A stretch of 64,000 nt of DNA. It comes from Rutstroemia sp. NJR-2017a BVV2. Taxonomy: Eukaryota > Ascomycota > Leotiomycetes > Helotiales > Rutstroemiaceae. Of the stretch, positions 11,848 through 20,042 are shown piece by piece. The DNA is taken from NCBI GenBank assembly GCA_002946415.1, contig NJPS01000029.1, positions 1 to 64,000 on the forward strand, given 5' to 3'. The notes below the pieces were generated by a model that saw only the letters and a program-made list of their open reading frames with translations, was not told where the DNA came from and ran no database searches. Each line of letters starts with the position of its first letter. Positions within the stretch are counted from its first letter, which is position 1. The position numbers and the translations under genes are program-made.

Positions 11848-12070
11848 GATAGTGTCGTGACAAGTGAATCACTTCAGTAGTACGTACGGAAGGTGATTAT
11901 TAGCTGCGGCGCTCCCATACGGGAATGCCCTCCCTACGGGAGAGAGAAGCGTACTTATATAGCCGCTCTCCCACCTAGCTAGAAAGAAATGAGACACCAT
12001 TCAACCAGCACTTCGTATCCTCATTGTGATACGGTGGTGCTAAGAATCGTGGTCTCAAGCCAACAGATAG
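11848..12070 (+). mobile_element. solo LTR, Ty3/gypsy type, with GATAG target-site duplication
   Basis: The LTR is 11853-12065 (213 bp), TGTCGTGACA...GCCAACA, flanked by GATAG at 11848-11852 and 12066-12070. A TATA-like CTTATATAG lies at about 11954, and a CTCCC/GGGAG hairpin series at about 11912-11944. The TG...CA ends with a perfect 5-bp duplication make this a firm solo LTR. Assignment to gypsy rests only on the TGTCGTGAC start. Confidence 0.8.
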
Positions 12071-12523
12071 TATAATCCTCATGTAAGCCGGTTGCATGAT
12101 GATGTCCCGTTTCTTAGCCGCTTTGAGTTAGTCCGATGACTGAGGCGTTCAGCCTCTTCACCACTTTTCTGCGTGCGCTCTCCCACATAGTTTGAGCCGT
12201 GGACAGGGTAGGAAGGCAGCTCGTCGCATGTTGCCCGGCTCAGCACAACAGGTCGTTTAGACTTTCCATTTTTCAAAGGAACCACACCACAACCAATGAT
12301 GGCCTTTATGTCGTGATGATGGTCAGGCTTGGGAATCGCGGAAACTATTATCTGCGTTCACGTTCACCTGAACATGGACTTTAGTTATCAGCACTTCAGC
12401 TTCAACTTCCTGAGCCTCTTGGCAAATCGTAGAGACTTCTTTGCAACGAAGCAATAACCAACGATCGGAGACAAGTGCAGCAACGGTGATAGCGTCTATG
12501 ACATCTAACTGACGGAAAGCGCA
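12071..12523. other. NLR upstream region with a possible minus-strand gene fragment
   Basis: 453 bp upstream of the NLR ATG at 12524. On the minus strand, 12345 down to 12080 reads open after an AACGCAG acceptor-like site, with a non-random composition (IPKPDHHHDIKAIIGCGVV then PLKNGKSKRPVVLSRATCDE). It has no start or continuation and I do not recognise it; it may be a relic exon. No clear promoter element is visible on the plus strand. Confidence 0.35.
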
Positions 12524-13680
12524 ATGTCTTCAAGCACAGCATCGCTTCCGAGCGAGGAGCCTAGCTTAAAGTTCAAAGGCATCTTGTAAGTGTGTTGAAA
12601 CTGGGGCTTTTCAGAATCCTTAACTTACATCGAGATAGTCCAGTAGTTGTGGCTGGGCTGCGGGATCGCAAAGATGAGACTGTCGAATACTACCCATGGG
12701 AGAGTTATTGGTTGAACAGAATGGAAATCGCTGATTTTCCCGAGATCATGTTATTTGATCCTGGCCTGAACGAAGAAGACCTTGATGGAGACATTCTCTC
12801 TCCAAGCTGGATTGACCAAAAGGCTGAAGCTCTTCTCGAGGCTGTGAAATCAAAGAGAGCGGTATAGTTCTCGGAGGACTCCGTTTAGAGTTCGGGAATC
12901 TGATGCAGTAGTCCCAGGATTCAAATCAACACGAAGGAATCCAATTGGTCTTCTTCGGGGAAGCCGTGGGTGGGTTCATCTTGAAGAAGGTTCGTATTTT
13001 TTTGTTTACAATCCTATGCAACTTGACCTATAACTAACTTCGCCCAAAGGCGCTCATCTTAGCCAGCACCGGTACTCAATATGCTGCTATCGCTAGAGAT
13101 ACATGTGCCTGCGTTAGTGGAAGTTTTCTCGCACTTTAATCATGTTGGAGGATATACGCTGATGCTTTAGACCTTAAGGTTCTGATCGGCGTTCCACACA
13201 AAGTCCCTCCGCCAGAATTGTGGCCAAAGTTTTTGATGGGCTTGATCCTTCCTTTTTGGAATACTCTGCCTGAACGCTTCTGGTCCTCGACAGCTTCTCT
13301 TCCCGAATATTTGGAACAAATAGCCTCTGACTTTATTGGTGCGGCTTTCCGTACGGCAGTCATTACTGTATATGACTATTGTGATCGCAATGAACTTCGT
13401 GTAAGTCTTCTTAGATTCACGGTGAAGCTGTGCCCTGCTTACAATTCGGCATCAACAGGACTTTAACGCCATTACCCACCTCCATTTAGCTCATGAACGC
13501 CGCATTCCCTATGAATCATGGTCAAAGCATGTGGCGAAATTTGATCGCTACGATAATCAAGCGGTGAAGGCAATATTTGAGAACTTGACTCGAGCAGCTT
13601 TGGGTAGGAGATTCTGGCCAGACCGACGAAATTGCTTGCTGACAAAAGTTCAATTGCAAAGTCTCCCCAACGTCTCGTGA
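12524..13680 (+). CDS. NLR N-terminal module: SesB-like alpha/beta-hydrolase, serine lost
   Basis: Exons read as 12524-12585, 12639-12861, 12918-12989, 13050-about 13104, 13171-13400 and 13459-about 13676. Donors include GTAAGT (12586, 13401), and the 12990-13049 intron has a perfect CTAAC branch. The roughly 285-residue product matches the layout of fungal SesB-type lipase/esterase domains: PVVVAGL (usual position of HGLGG), then FFGEAVGGFILKKALILAS where the family has GHSLGG-, then VLIGVPHK where it has FLGTPHRG-, then a late His in SKHVAKF. The nucleophile Ser is Ala (GCC), so a catalytically dead or regulatory domain is inferred. The exon 4 donor is uncertain (13105 GTGCCT or 13117 GTGGAA). 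In its own frame it stops at 13678, only 37 bp before the NACHT ATG, so I expect it to be the N-terminus of the NACHT gene that follows. Confidence 0.65.
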
Positions 13681-13717
13681 TTATTTGCATGAGCTTTACT
13701 CCAGAAGTTCACCGACA

Positions 13718-16700
13718 ATGACCTCCGAACCAGACAGCGTCTCTAGTATCGCAGGGGCGATCTTGAGGTCTCTCCACGAGGAGCTCGAAAGAGATAAATC
13801 GTCTGCGGTGGTCATCACGGGACGTCATGGTACAGGCAAGAGACAGCTTTCAAGCCGCATATTTAGAAACTTGCTTTCCACGCAAAGGGTCTTCGATTCG
13901 GTTGCATACTTCTCCTTCGAAGCACTGGACCAACGACGGCGATCTGTCTCCACCATGTTGATCAATATCATCCTACAGTTGCTTGTCTGCGAACCTCAAC
14001 TTATATCTTCAGTCCACCAGTTCATTTCAGATGGCTGCGAGGATACGCGATGGACACCGGGAAATCTGTGGGTACAGCTGCGATCTGTTATCCATAAATC
14101 TTCGTCCAGTCATATCTACATCGTGATTGATTCTCTCATGCACAGCGAGACATCCGACGCAGACGGATTCATCCGTGCTTTATTCAACCTAAGATTTGCG
14201 GCGCCAGAACGCCTGAGGCTCGTGTGTACTGGCACAGCTGACATGGCTATCTCCACACCTCCAGCAGTTGTTTACATCAATATTGACGATCGACAAGAGT
14301 TTAAGGATGACTTGGTGGCGTACCATAGTCGTTGGGCTGAGAAACTCGTCTTGCAGAACCACAAGCTCAAGCCCTTGAAGGACAAAGTCGAAGAATGCCT
14401 TGGGATATCGAAACAGTTTCTTCATTCGAATCTGCTTGCGCACAGAATCAGCATTATTGACACACTCTCTTGTATAACGATGATAGAGACTACTCTGATC
14501 GAAAAGTTTTTAACTGAGCTTGCCCTAGGATGCGAGGCGACCATCGTAGCCATGGTGTCTACTGCTCCCCAGTGGGTCACCACTGCCATTTCGTGTATGA
14601 TGTGGGTCTTTCGCCCACTTCGGCCTGCCGAACTAGCTGTTGCTTTCGCTGTTGCTAGAGATGCCCAATTCGGAACACAGAACGAAGCTACAGACTTTGA
14701 CGAACGAAAGATTCCTCTGGATATTGAAGGCGACCTGATTCGGCACCTGGGCCCGCTCGTCTATGTCCAACACGGCGAGGTCAGGATAGCTCATACGTAC
14801 ATCCAGCAAGAACTTCAGAGCTGGTTGAATCGAACGGAAAGCTGCATGGCTCCACACCAAGTCTTATTCACAACAAAGCTTATGAACTACTTGCAACTCT
14901 GTTTGAAAAGACTGGATGCTGGCGGCCATGATGACACCCCAGACGACTCCGGCTTCGGCCTCTTCAAATACTGCCTCGAGCATTGGCACGCACACTATCG
15001 CAGAGTTGTGGAAGACTCCAAGACGCCCCAACAAGCTGAGATATGGCTCCGGGGTCTCGTTCTATCTCTCTTCAAAACTCCAGCGTACCTACGACGATTG
15101 CAACCAGTCGATATATACGATTTGAAGTCAGATGAGGTAGTACAGCTGGACGCTCCCCAATTAGCAGCACGCCTTGGTCTCTTCGATATCTTTGTAGAAT
15201 TGATGAAGGAATATACAGATTCGAACCCCAAAGATAAATCAAGCCTAGCAGTTGCCTTTCAGTACGCTTGTCGGTATGGACATGGAAAAATCGTGGAGAA
15301 CTTACTCGACCGGATCGAGGAGGCAGAAATCAACGCGGGGATTACTAGGAGCTGTCAGAGAGGTCAGGATGCCATAGTCATTCTCTTGCTCGACAAATAT
15401 ATGGAAATGCGGAAGTCCACCGATGTTCCACGAAATCTTCTTCCTGAAGTCTGCCGAATGGGCCACGAGACACTTGCGGGACAGCTGATCGAGCGAGGCG
15501 CGAAGGTCAATGAGGAACCCGAGAGCTCAAGCGGCTATCTTCTACCGCTCCACGAAGCTGTCGACCATGGTCATTTAGGGGTTGTTAAATTGCTGCTTGA
15601 GAAAAAAGCTAAACCAATGGCTCTTTTCCGTGATAAATCAACGCCACTGCTGCACAGCGTGGAACGTGGCTACCGTCTGATATCCGATTCTCTTCTCGAG
15701 ACAGATGGCCTTGAAGACACACCGAACACCGAAGGGATCGCGGCGTCGCATCTCGCTGCTCGTAAGGGCGATGTTGACCTGCTGAAGAAGATTCTCGATG
15801 TCACGAGGTTGCAGGGACCATATCCAAAGCACAGTACTTCACCCCTGCACGAAGCTGCTGCCCATGGCCATCTCAAAGCGGTCGAGACACTCCTCGAACG
15901 CTTTCCTGGCAGCATCAATGACCTGAACTCGGACGAACAATCGGCTCTGTTTCTAGCGCTGCGTAACAATCACAGCGACGTTATTCAACACCTGCTCGAT
16001 CGAGAGGATCTCAATATCCAGTTCGGCGACGTCTACGCCGACAGTGCGCTCCGGCAGGCGATCATTCACGGCAATTCCGAAGCCACCAAAGCATTACTTG
16101 ACAGAGTTCCTGACGTATATATTCACTGGTACGAGGATGCCGAACCTCCTCCCGCCAGCTCTCCTCTCACGGACGCTGCTTGGAAGAATGACACCAATAT
16201 CTTTCGGATCCTTCTAGGTGCACATGCCAACCCTGCAATGACTGTGGATCCCATATTGAAAGTGGAAGACGAGATACTCGGAGAGGGTCTAGGTAAACAA
16301 TGGAATTCTACGCATTTCGCTGCATACCACGACAGTAAAGATGTCATGGACCTGCTGATGTCTGAGCATGTGGAGCTCATTGACAGAACTACCAGCACCG
16401 GCTTTACGCCTCTTCATCTCGCTGCAGCCAAAGACCGGGTTAGAATTGTGGATATCTTGCTTCCAGGAGCTAAAGCAGCTGCAGAGGTCATTACCAAAGG
16501 AGAAACGCTGAACATGCCCATCACCAAGTTCCAATCTTCGACAGCAGGTCAATCTTCGAAGACGCGGAAGGGGAGTGTGATGGATGAATATACGACAACA
16601 AGCAGTACTTCCCACTCAGTAACAGAGGAACAGTTTCGGCCGGGCTCTTTGAACGCCCAGACGAAGAAGGGCCTGACAGCTTTACACATCTCAGCCTTGA

Positions 16701-18718
16701 AGGGCAATTTAGATGTCGTCAAAATGTTGATCAAGTCCGGAGCCGATCTGAAACTCAAAGACAACGAAGGCCGGACGATACTCCATTTCGCGGCTTCCGC
16801 TCTCAACTCTGCCGCAGAAATGTTGCGCCTTATCTTCCAGTCGGTCGAAGGGAAGCTCAAAGTTAATGTCGACCAATACGACGATGATGGAAAGACGCCT
16901 TTACACTACACTGTCGAATCCTCGGACGAGGCCGCTGTAGACGTGCTCCTCCACTATGGAGCAAATCCAAACATCGCTTCGAATTATGGAGTCACGCCTC
17001 TGTATCTTGCTGCCAGCTCCGGACGTATAGCTATCGTGGGTCAACTCCTTGACCATGGTGCAGACGTGATCGCCAAATCGTCTATATCTAAATGTCGCAC
17101 TGCGCTGCATGGTGCGGTGTCCGGTGGCCATGAAGAAATTGTTAAGCAACTGCTCGCCAGAGCAGCTGATATCAATGCCGTTGATAGCAGGGGTGATACT
17201 CCATTACACGACGCCGCGCGGCGAGGACATACAGCTATAGTTGAAAAACTCTTGCTTGCCGAGCCAAACGTCAACGTCGTCAACTTGCGACTCATGAGCC
17301 CCCTACAGCGTGCCATTCTCAATCGGTGGACACATACAGCCAGCATATTGCTCAAAGCAGGAGCGGACCCAAACGTCCGTGATGAGGATGGAGACAGTCC
17401 TTTGAATGCTGCAATAATGATGGACAACGAGGACCTGGTCGACCAGTTATTGCAAAAGGGAGCAGACTATGACTTTCTCAATGAGTCTGAAATGACGCCC
17501 TTGATGCTTGCTCTGCGCTCCTCGAAGGGAATATTGCCCCTACTGATTGATAGAAAGCCAGATGTCCTGAAGTGTGGCGAACGTGGAATTACGGTTCTTC
17601 ATAGAGTCGCGGCCCTTGCCAGTGTCGAGAACGTCTCACAGCTTCTGGATTATGGAAAAGACGCCCTGAATGTCAAAGACTTTGAAAGCCAAACGCCACT
17701 CCACCATGCAGCAAAGCAGGGCCGTGTGGCCATGTTGGAGGAGCTCCGGAAATATGGCGCAGATATCACGCTCACAGATGCGCAAGGACGGACAGCTATG
17801 CATCATGCTGTGCGATCAATGACCATCGATGACTTCGGTACCGCCTTCAAGATGTTCTTAAAGCCCAGTCAAGAGAATAAGGTCAATGTCCCTGATTTTG
17901 ACGGCTGGACACCCCTACATTGGGCATGCAGGTGGCCCTGTGCTAAGATTGTAGAGCTTCTTCTCGACAGTTGCGACACGACTCAATATCGAAGAAAGAT
18001 GGCTCTAGGAGGAGACCGAGGTTGGACTGCGTTGGCAGTGGCAGAATTCCATCGCAGTGACAATATCATACAGCTCCTTGAGCAAAGACTGGATCTGGAG
18101 ATCCTTCCCGCGGACGCCTATGACTTGAGGATAAGAACGATATCTCAGGATTCCGAGGACTTTCGATGGCGTCTTCGATCAGCAAAACCGGGATATGTTC
18201 ATGAATATGTGCAATGTGATGACTGCCTTTACTACGTGAGTTATCTTCCTCTTTTTTATACCGTCTGTAAACAGTTTCTGTATATTGTATCCCTACACAT
18301 AATGTGCTTACCGCTAATAGCATATACTCGACAGGAGATTTGTGGACCTCGCTTCAAATGCAAACAACATCTCGACTTCGATCTCTGCTTCAAGTGTTAT
18401 AGGCATCACGAAAAAACTCACTACCCTAAAGGTCACGACTTTAAACAAGAAGGGGACTCTCTCGATGACGATGGCCCCGAATTCTTTGATCTACCACGAG
18501 GACTGAATGATTCCGGTCTATCGAGCTCTCCGGTCAAGACGACCTTGTCACGAGCTTCAACTTTCGGGATTGTTGAATCGATCGCAGTTGCAACAGCAAC
18601 CTCGTCGACTACAACTGAAGGAAACCCAACTGAGCTTCTTATCAAAGCCTCGTTATCGCGAAGGACTATACTATCTCCTGGTGGGGAATGGTACTCTAGG
18701 CGGTCGCCGAGGTTATAA
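13718..18718 (+). CDS. NLR-type protein: NACHT NTPase, ankyrin repeats, ZZ zinc finger
   Basis: One long exon plus a short one after a 99-nt intron (18236-18334); about 1633 residues from the ATG at 13718, more if fused to the upstream hydrolase module. An open frame runs back to 13685 but begins with TTG. Walker A is GRHGTGKR (residues about 35-42) and Walker B is YIVIDS with Asp about 138. A winged-helix-like segment reads MWVFRPLRPAELAVAFAVA (about 296). Ankyrin repeats run from about residue 500 to 1450: about 23 readable units, degenerate first, canonical later (GDTPLHDAARRGHTAIVEKL). The ZZ finger follows (CDDC, RFKCKQH, FDLCFKC, H..H), with one usual Cys replaced by His, then a disordered tail. 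This is the fungal STAND/NLR layout: nucleotide-driven oligomerisation, ankyrin sensing. An allorecognition or non-self role is inferred. The stop lies at the RIP boundary, so the tail may be truncated. Confidence 0.85.
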   Translation: MTSEPDSVSSIAGAILRSLHEELERDKSSAVVITGRHGTGKRQLSSRIFRNLLSTQRVFDSVAYFSFEALDQRRRSVSTMLINIILQLLVCEPQLISSVHQFISDGCEDTRWTPGNLWVQLRSVIHKSSSSHIYIVIDSLMHSETSDADGFIRALFNLRFAAPERLRLVCTGTADMAISTPPAVVYINIDDRQEFKDDLVAYHSRWAEKLVLQNHKLKPLKDKVEECLGISKQFLHSNLLAHRISIIDTLSCITMIETTLIEKFLTELALGCEATIVAMVSTAPQWVTTAISCMMWVFRPLRPAELAVAFAVARDAQFGTQNEATDFDERKIPLDIEGDLIRHLGPLVYVQHGEVRIAHTYIQQELQSWLNRTESCMAPHQVLFTTKLMNYLQLCLKRLDAGGHDDTPDDSGFGLFKYCLEHWHAHYRRVVEDSKTPQQAEIWLRGLVLSLFKTPAYLRRLQPVDIYDLKSDEVVQLDAPQLAARLGLFDIFVELMKEYTDSNPKDKSSLAVAFQYACRYGHGKIVENLLDRIEEAEINAGITRSCQRGQDAIVILLLDKYMEMRKSTDVPRNLLPEVCRMGHETLAGQLIERGAKVNEEPESSSGYLLPLHEAVDHGHLGVVKLLLEKKAKPMALFRDKSTPLLHSVERGYRLISDSLLETDGLEDTPNTEGIAASHLAARKGDVDLLKKILDVTRLQGPYPKHSTSPLHEAAAHGHLKAVETLLERFPGSINDLNSDEQSALFLALRNNHSDVIQHLLDREDLNIQFGDVYADSALRQAIIHGNSEATKALLDRVPDVYIHWYEDAEPPPASSPLTDAAWKNDTNIFRILLGAHANPAMTVDPILKVEDEILGEGLGKQWNSTHFAAYHDSKDVMDLLMSEHVELIDRTTSTGFTPLHLAAAKDRVRIVDILLPGAKAAAEVITKGETLNMPITKFQSSTAGQSSKTRKGSVMDEYTTTSSTSHSVTEEQFRPGSLNAQTKKGLTALHISALKGNLDVVKMLIKSGADLKLKDNEGRTILHFAASALNSAAEMLRLIFQSVEGKLKVNVDQYDDDGKTPLHYTVESSDEAAVDVLLHYGANPNIASNYGVTPLYLAASSGRIAIVGQLLDHGADVIAKSSISKCRTALHGAVSGGHEEIVKQLLARAADINAVDSRGDTPLHDAARRGHTAIVEKLLLAEPNVNVVNLRLMSPLQRAILNRWTHTASILLKAGADPNVRDEDGDSPLNAAIMMDNEDLVDQLLQKGADYDFLNESEMTPLMLALRSSKGILPLLIDRKPDVLKCGERGITVLHRVAALASVENVSQLLDYGKDALNVKDFESQTPLHHAAKQGRVAMLEELRKYGADITLTDAQGRTAMHHAVRSMTIDDFGTAFKMFLKPSQENKVNVPDFDGWTPLHWACRWPCAKIVELLLDSCDTTQYRRKMALGGDRGWTALAVAEFHRSDNIIQLLEQRLDLEILPADAYDLRIRTISQDSEDFRWRLRSAKPGYVHEYVQCDDCLYYVSYLPLFYTVCKQFLYIVSLHIMCLPLIAYTRQEICGPRFKCKQHLDFDLCFKCYRHHEKTHYPKGHDFKQEGDSLDDDGPEFFDLPRGLNDSGLSSSPVKTTLSRASTFGIVESIAVATATSSTTTEGNPTELLIKASLSRRTILSPGGEWYSRRSPRL
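18236..18334 (+). other. in-frame 99-nt intron inside the ZZ finger
   Basis: GTGAGT donor, CGCTAATAG branch-like site, CGACAG acceptor, 33 codons without a stop. Unspliced it would insert a hydrophobic segment between the first Cys pair and the rest of the ZZ finger. Splicing joins CDDCLYY to EICGPRFKCK and restores the ZZ pattern, which is strong evidence that the intron is real. Confidence 0.8.
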
Positions 18719-18802
18719 AAAGAAATTTTATTTAACTTTATTCTTTCTTATTTATATTATAAACGAGTTTTTTTATATAGTAAAAATAAAATATAATTTA
18801 TT
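18719..18802. other. junction between gene island and RIP tract
   Basis: Base composition changes within about 10 bp of the NLR stop (TTATAAAAAG...). The stretch is A/T-rich, has no second copy in the window that I can see, and holds no recognisable polyadenylation or terminator element. Confidence 0.5.
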
Positions 18803-19975
18803 TACTATATAGCAAATAGATCTTGATCGGTCGTGATTAAACAAGTAAATCTCAATATAAATACTAATATTATAAATACTTTTATATCTAATAATAACAA
18901 ATATACTCTCTTTATTAATATATTGTAATTTATTGTTTTATAATCAATATTTGAAGTTGGTAACTTTAAAGTCGAAATCGAGGTAATTCGCTTAATTTTC
19001 TATATTGAATTTCGAATAAAAAATTTAGCCTCTTTCGGAATTTCAAGTAGAAAATTAAGCGATTTTAAGATTAATATATCTTTCTTTTTTATTATTTTAG
19101 AATCTTGCTCAAATATCTAATTCTTTATAAATTTATTTCAGATAAATTTATAAAATTATTAAATTATAGATTCTACTATTCTATTTAATCGAGATTATAA
19201 ATCAAAATATAGTTCTCTAGAAAAATAATATTTAGTTAGAAATATTAAAGTTAGAGATAAATATTAATAAAAGTAATTTATTAACTAAATTATAATATTC
19301 CAAAATATTTTTCTAGAGATTTCTAAATTAGTTTCAAATATTTAGAATTTTATATAACTTAATTATTTTCTTTTTGTTAATATTTTAGAATTTCTATTTT
19401 ATAAAAACTATAATAATAAGTTCTTTTCTTTATAAAATAATAATAAATTTAATTAATTTCTTTTATTTATAAATTTATTTCTAAATTCTATTTTAATAGA
19501 TATATCGAAATCTAAATTAGATAAATTCAATATTAAAGAATTTATAAATATATATAATAATATAGATTTATTAAATATTAATAAATTGGTTCTAAATATA
19601 ATTATTAATAATTTATCAATAATAAATAAATTTAATATCTAATTAGTAAATTAGCTAATCTAATTTCAAAGTTATTATAATAACTATTATAAATAATCTT
19701 ATTAAGAATATATTAATAAATATAAAATATATTATAATTTATAAATCTTTATTAATAAAGTTATTAATAAAGTATCTAGATATCTAAATATATTTAGTTT
19801 AAATTAAATAATATATTATAATAATAATCTAGCTAATTTAATATTTATTATCTAAAAAAGATAGATTTTTAATAAAATATATTTAGATAATCTTAATAAG
19901 ATTCTCGAATATATCTATTTATAAATAAAGAATATACTAAATTAGATTTTTAAGATAATTTTTAATATTGATAAT
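18803..19975 (+). repeat. 1.17-kb dispersed repeat, copy R1 (RIP-mutated)
   Basis: It begins TACTATATAGCAAATA, continues with TTGATCGGTCG, and ends near AATATTGATAAT. It is colinear over its whole length with copy R2 at 46114-47286 and nearly equal in length. Differences are mainly transitions. No frame is recognisable. Both borders are shared, which defines a unit, but I see no clear inverted termini or target-site duplication. Confidence 0.65.
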
Positions 19976-20042
19976 TATTATATTGTATATAATATAGGAA
20001 CCAACTTTGTATTTAATAAATTCAGATAAAATATATATACTA

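Noticed and set aside
13685..13717. Start of the NACHT frame at 13685
   Set aside because: The codon is TTG; the first in-frame ATG is 13718, and the gene probably begins further upstream at 12524.
18236..18334. Transmembrane segment between ankyrin repeats and ZZ finger
   Set aside because: The hydrophobic stretch is an in-frame intron with good donor, branch and acceptor sites.
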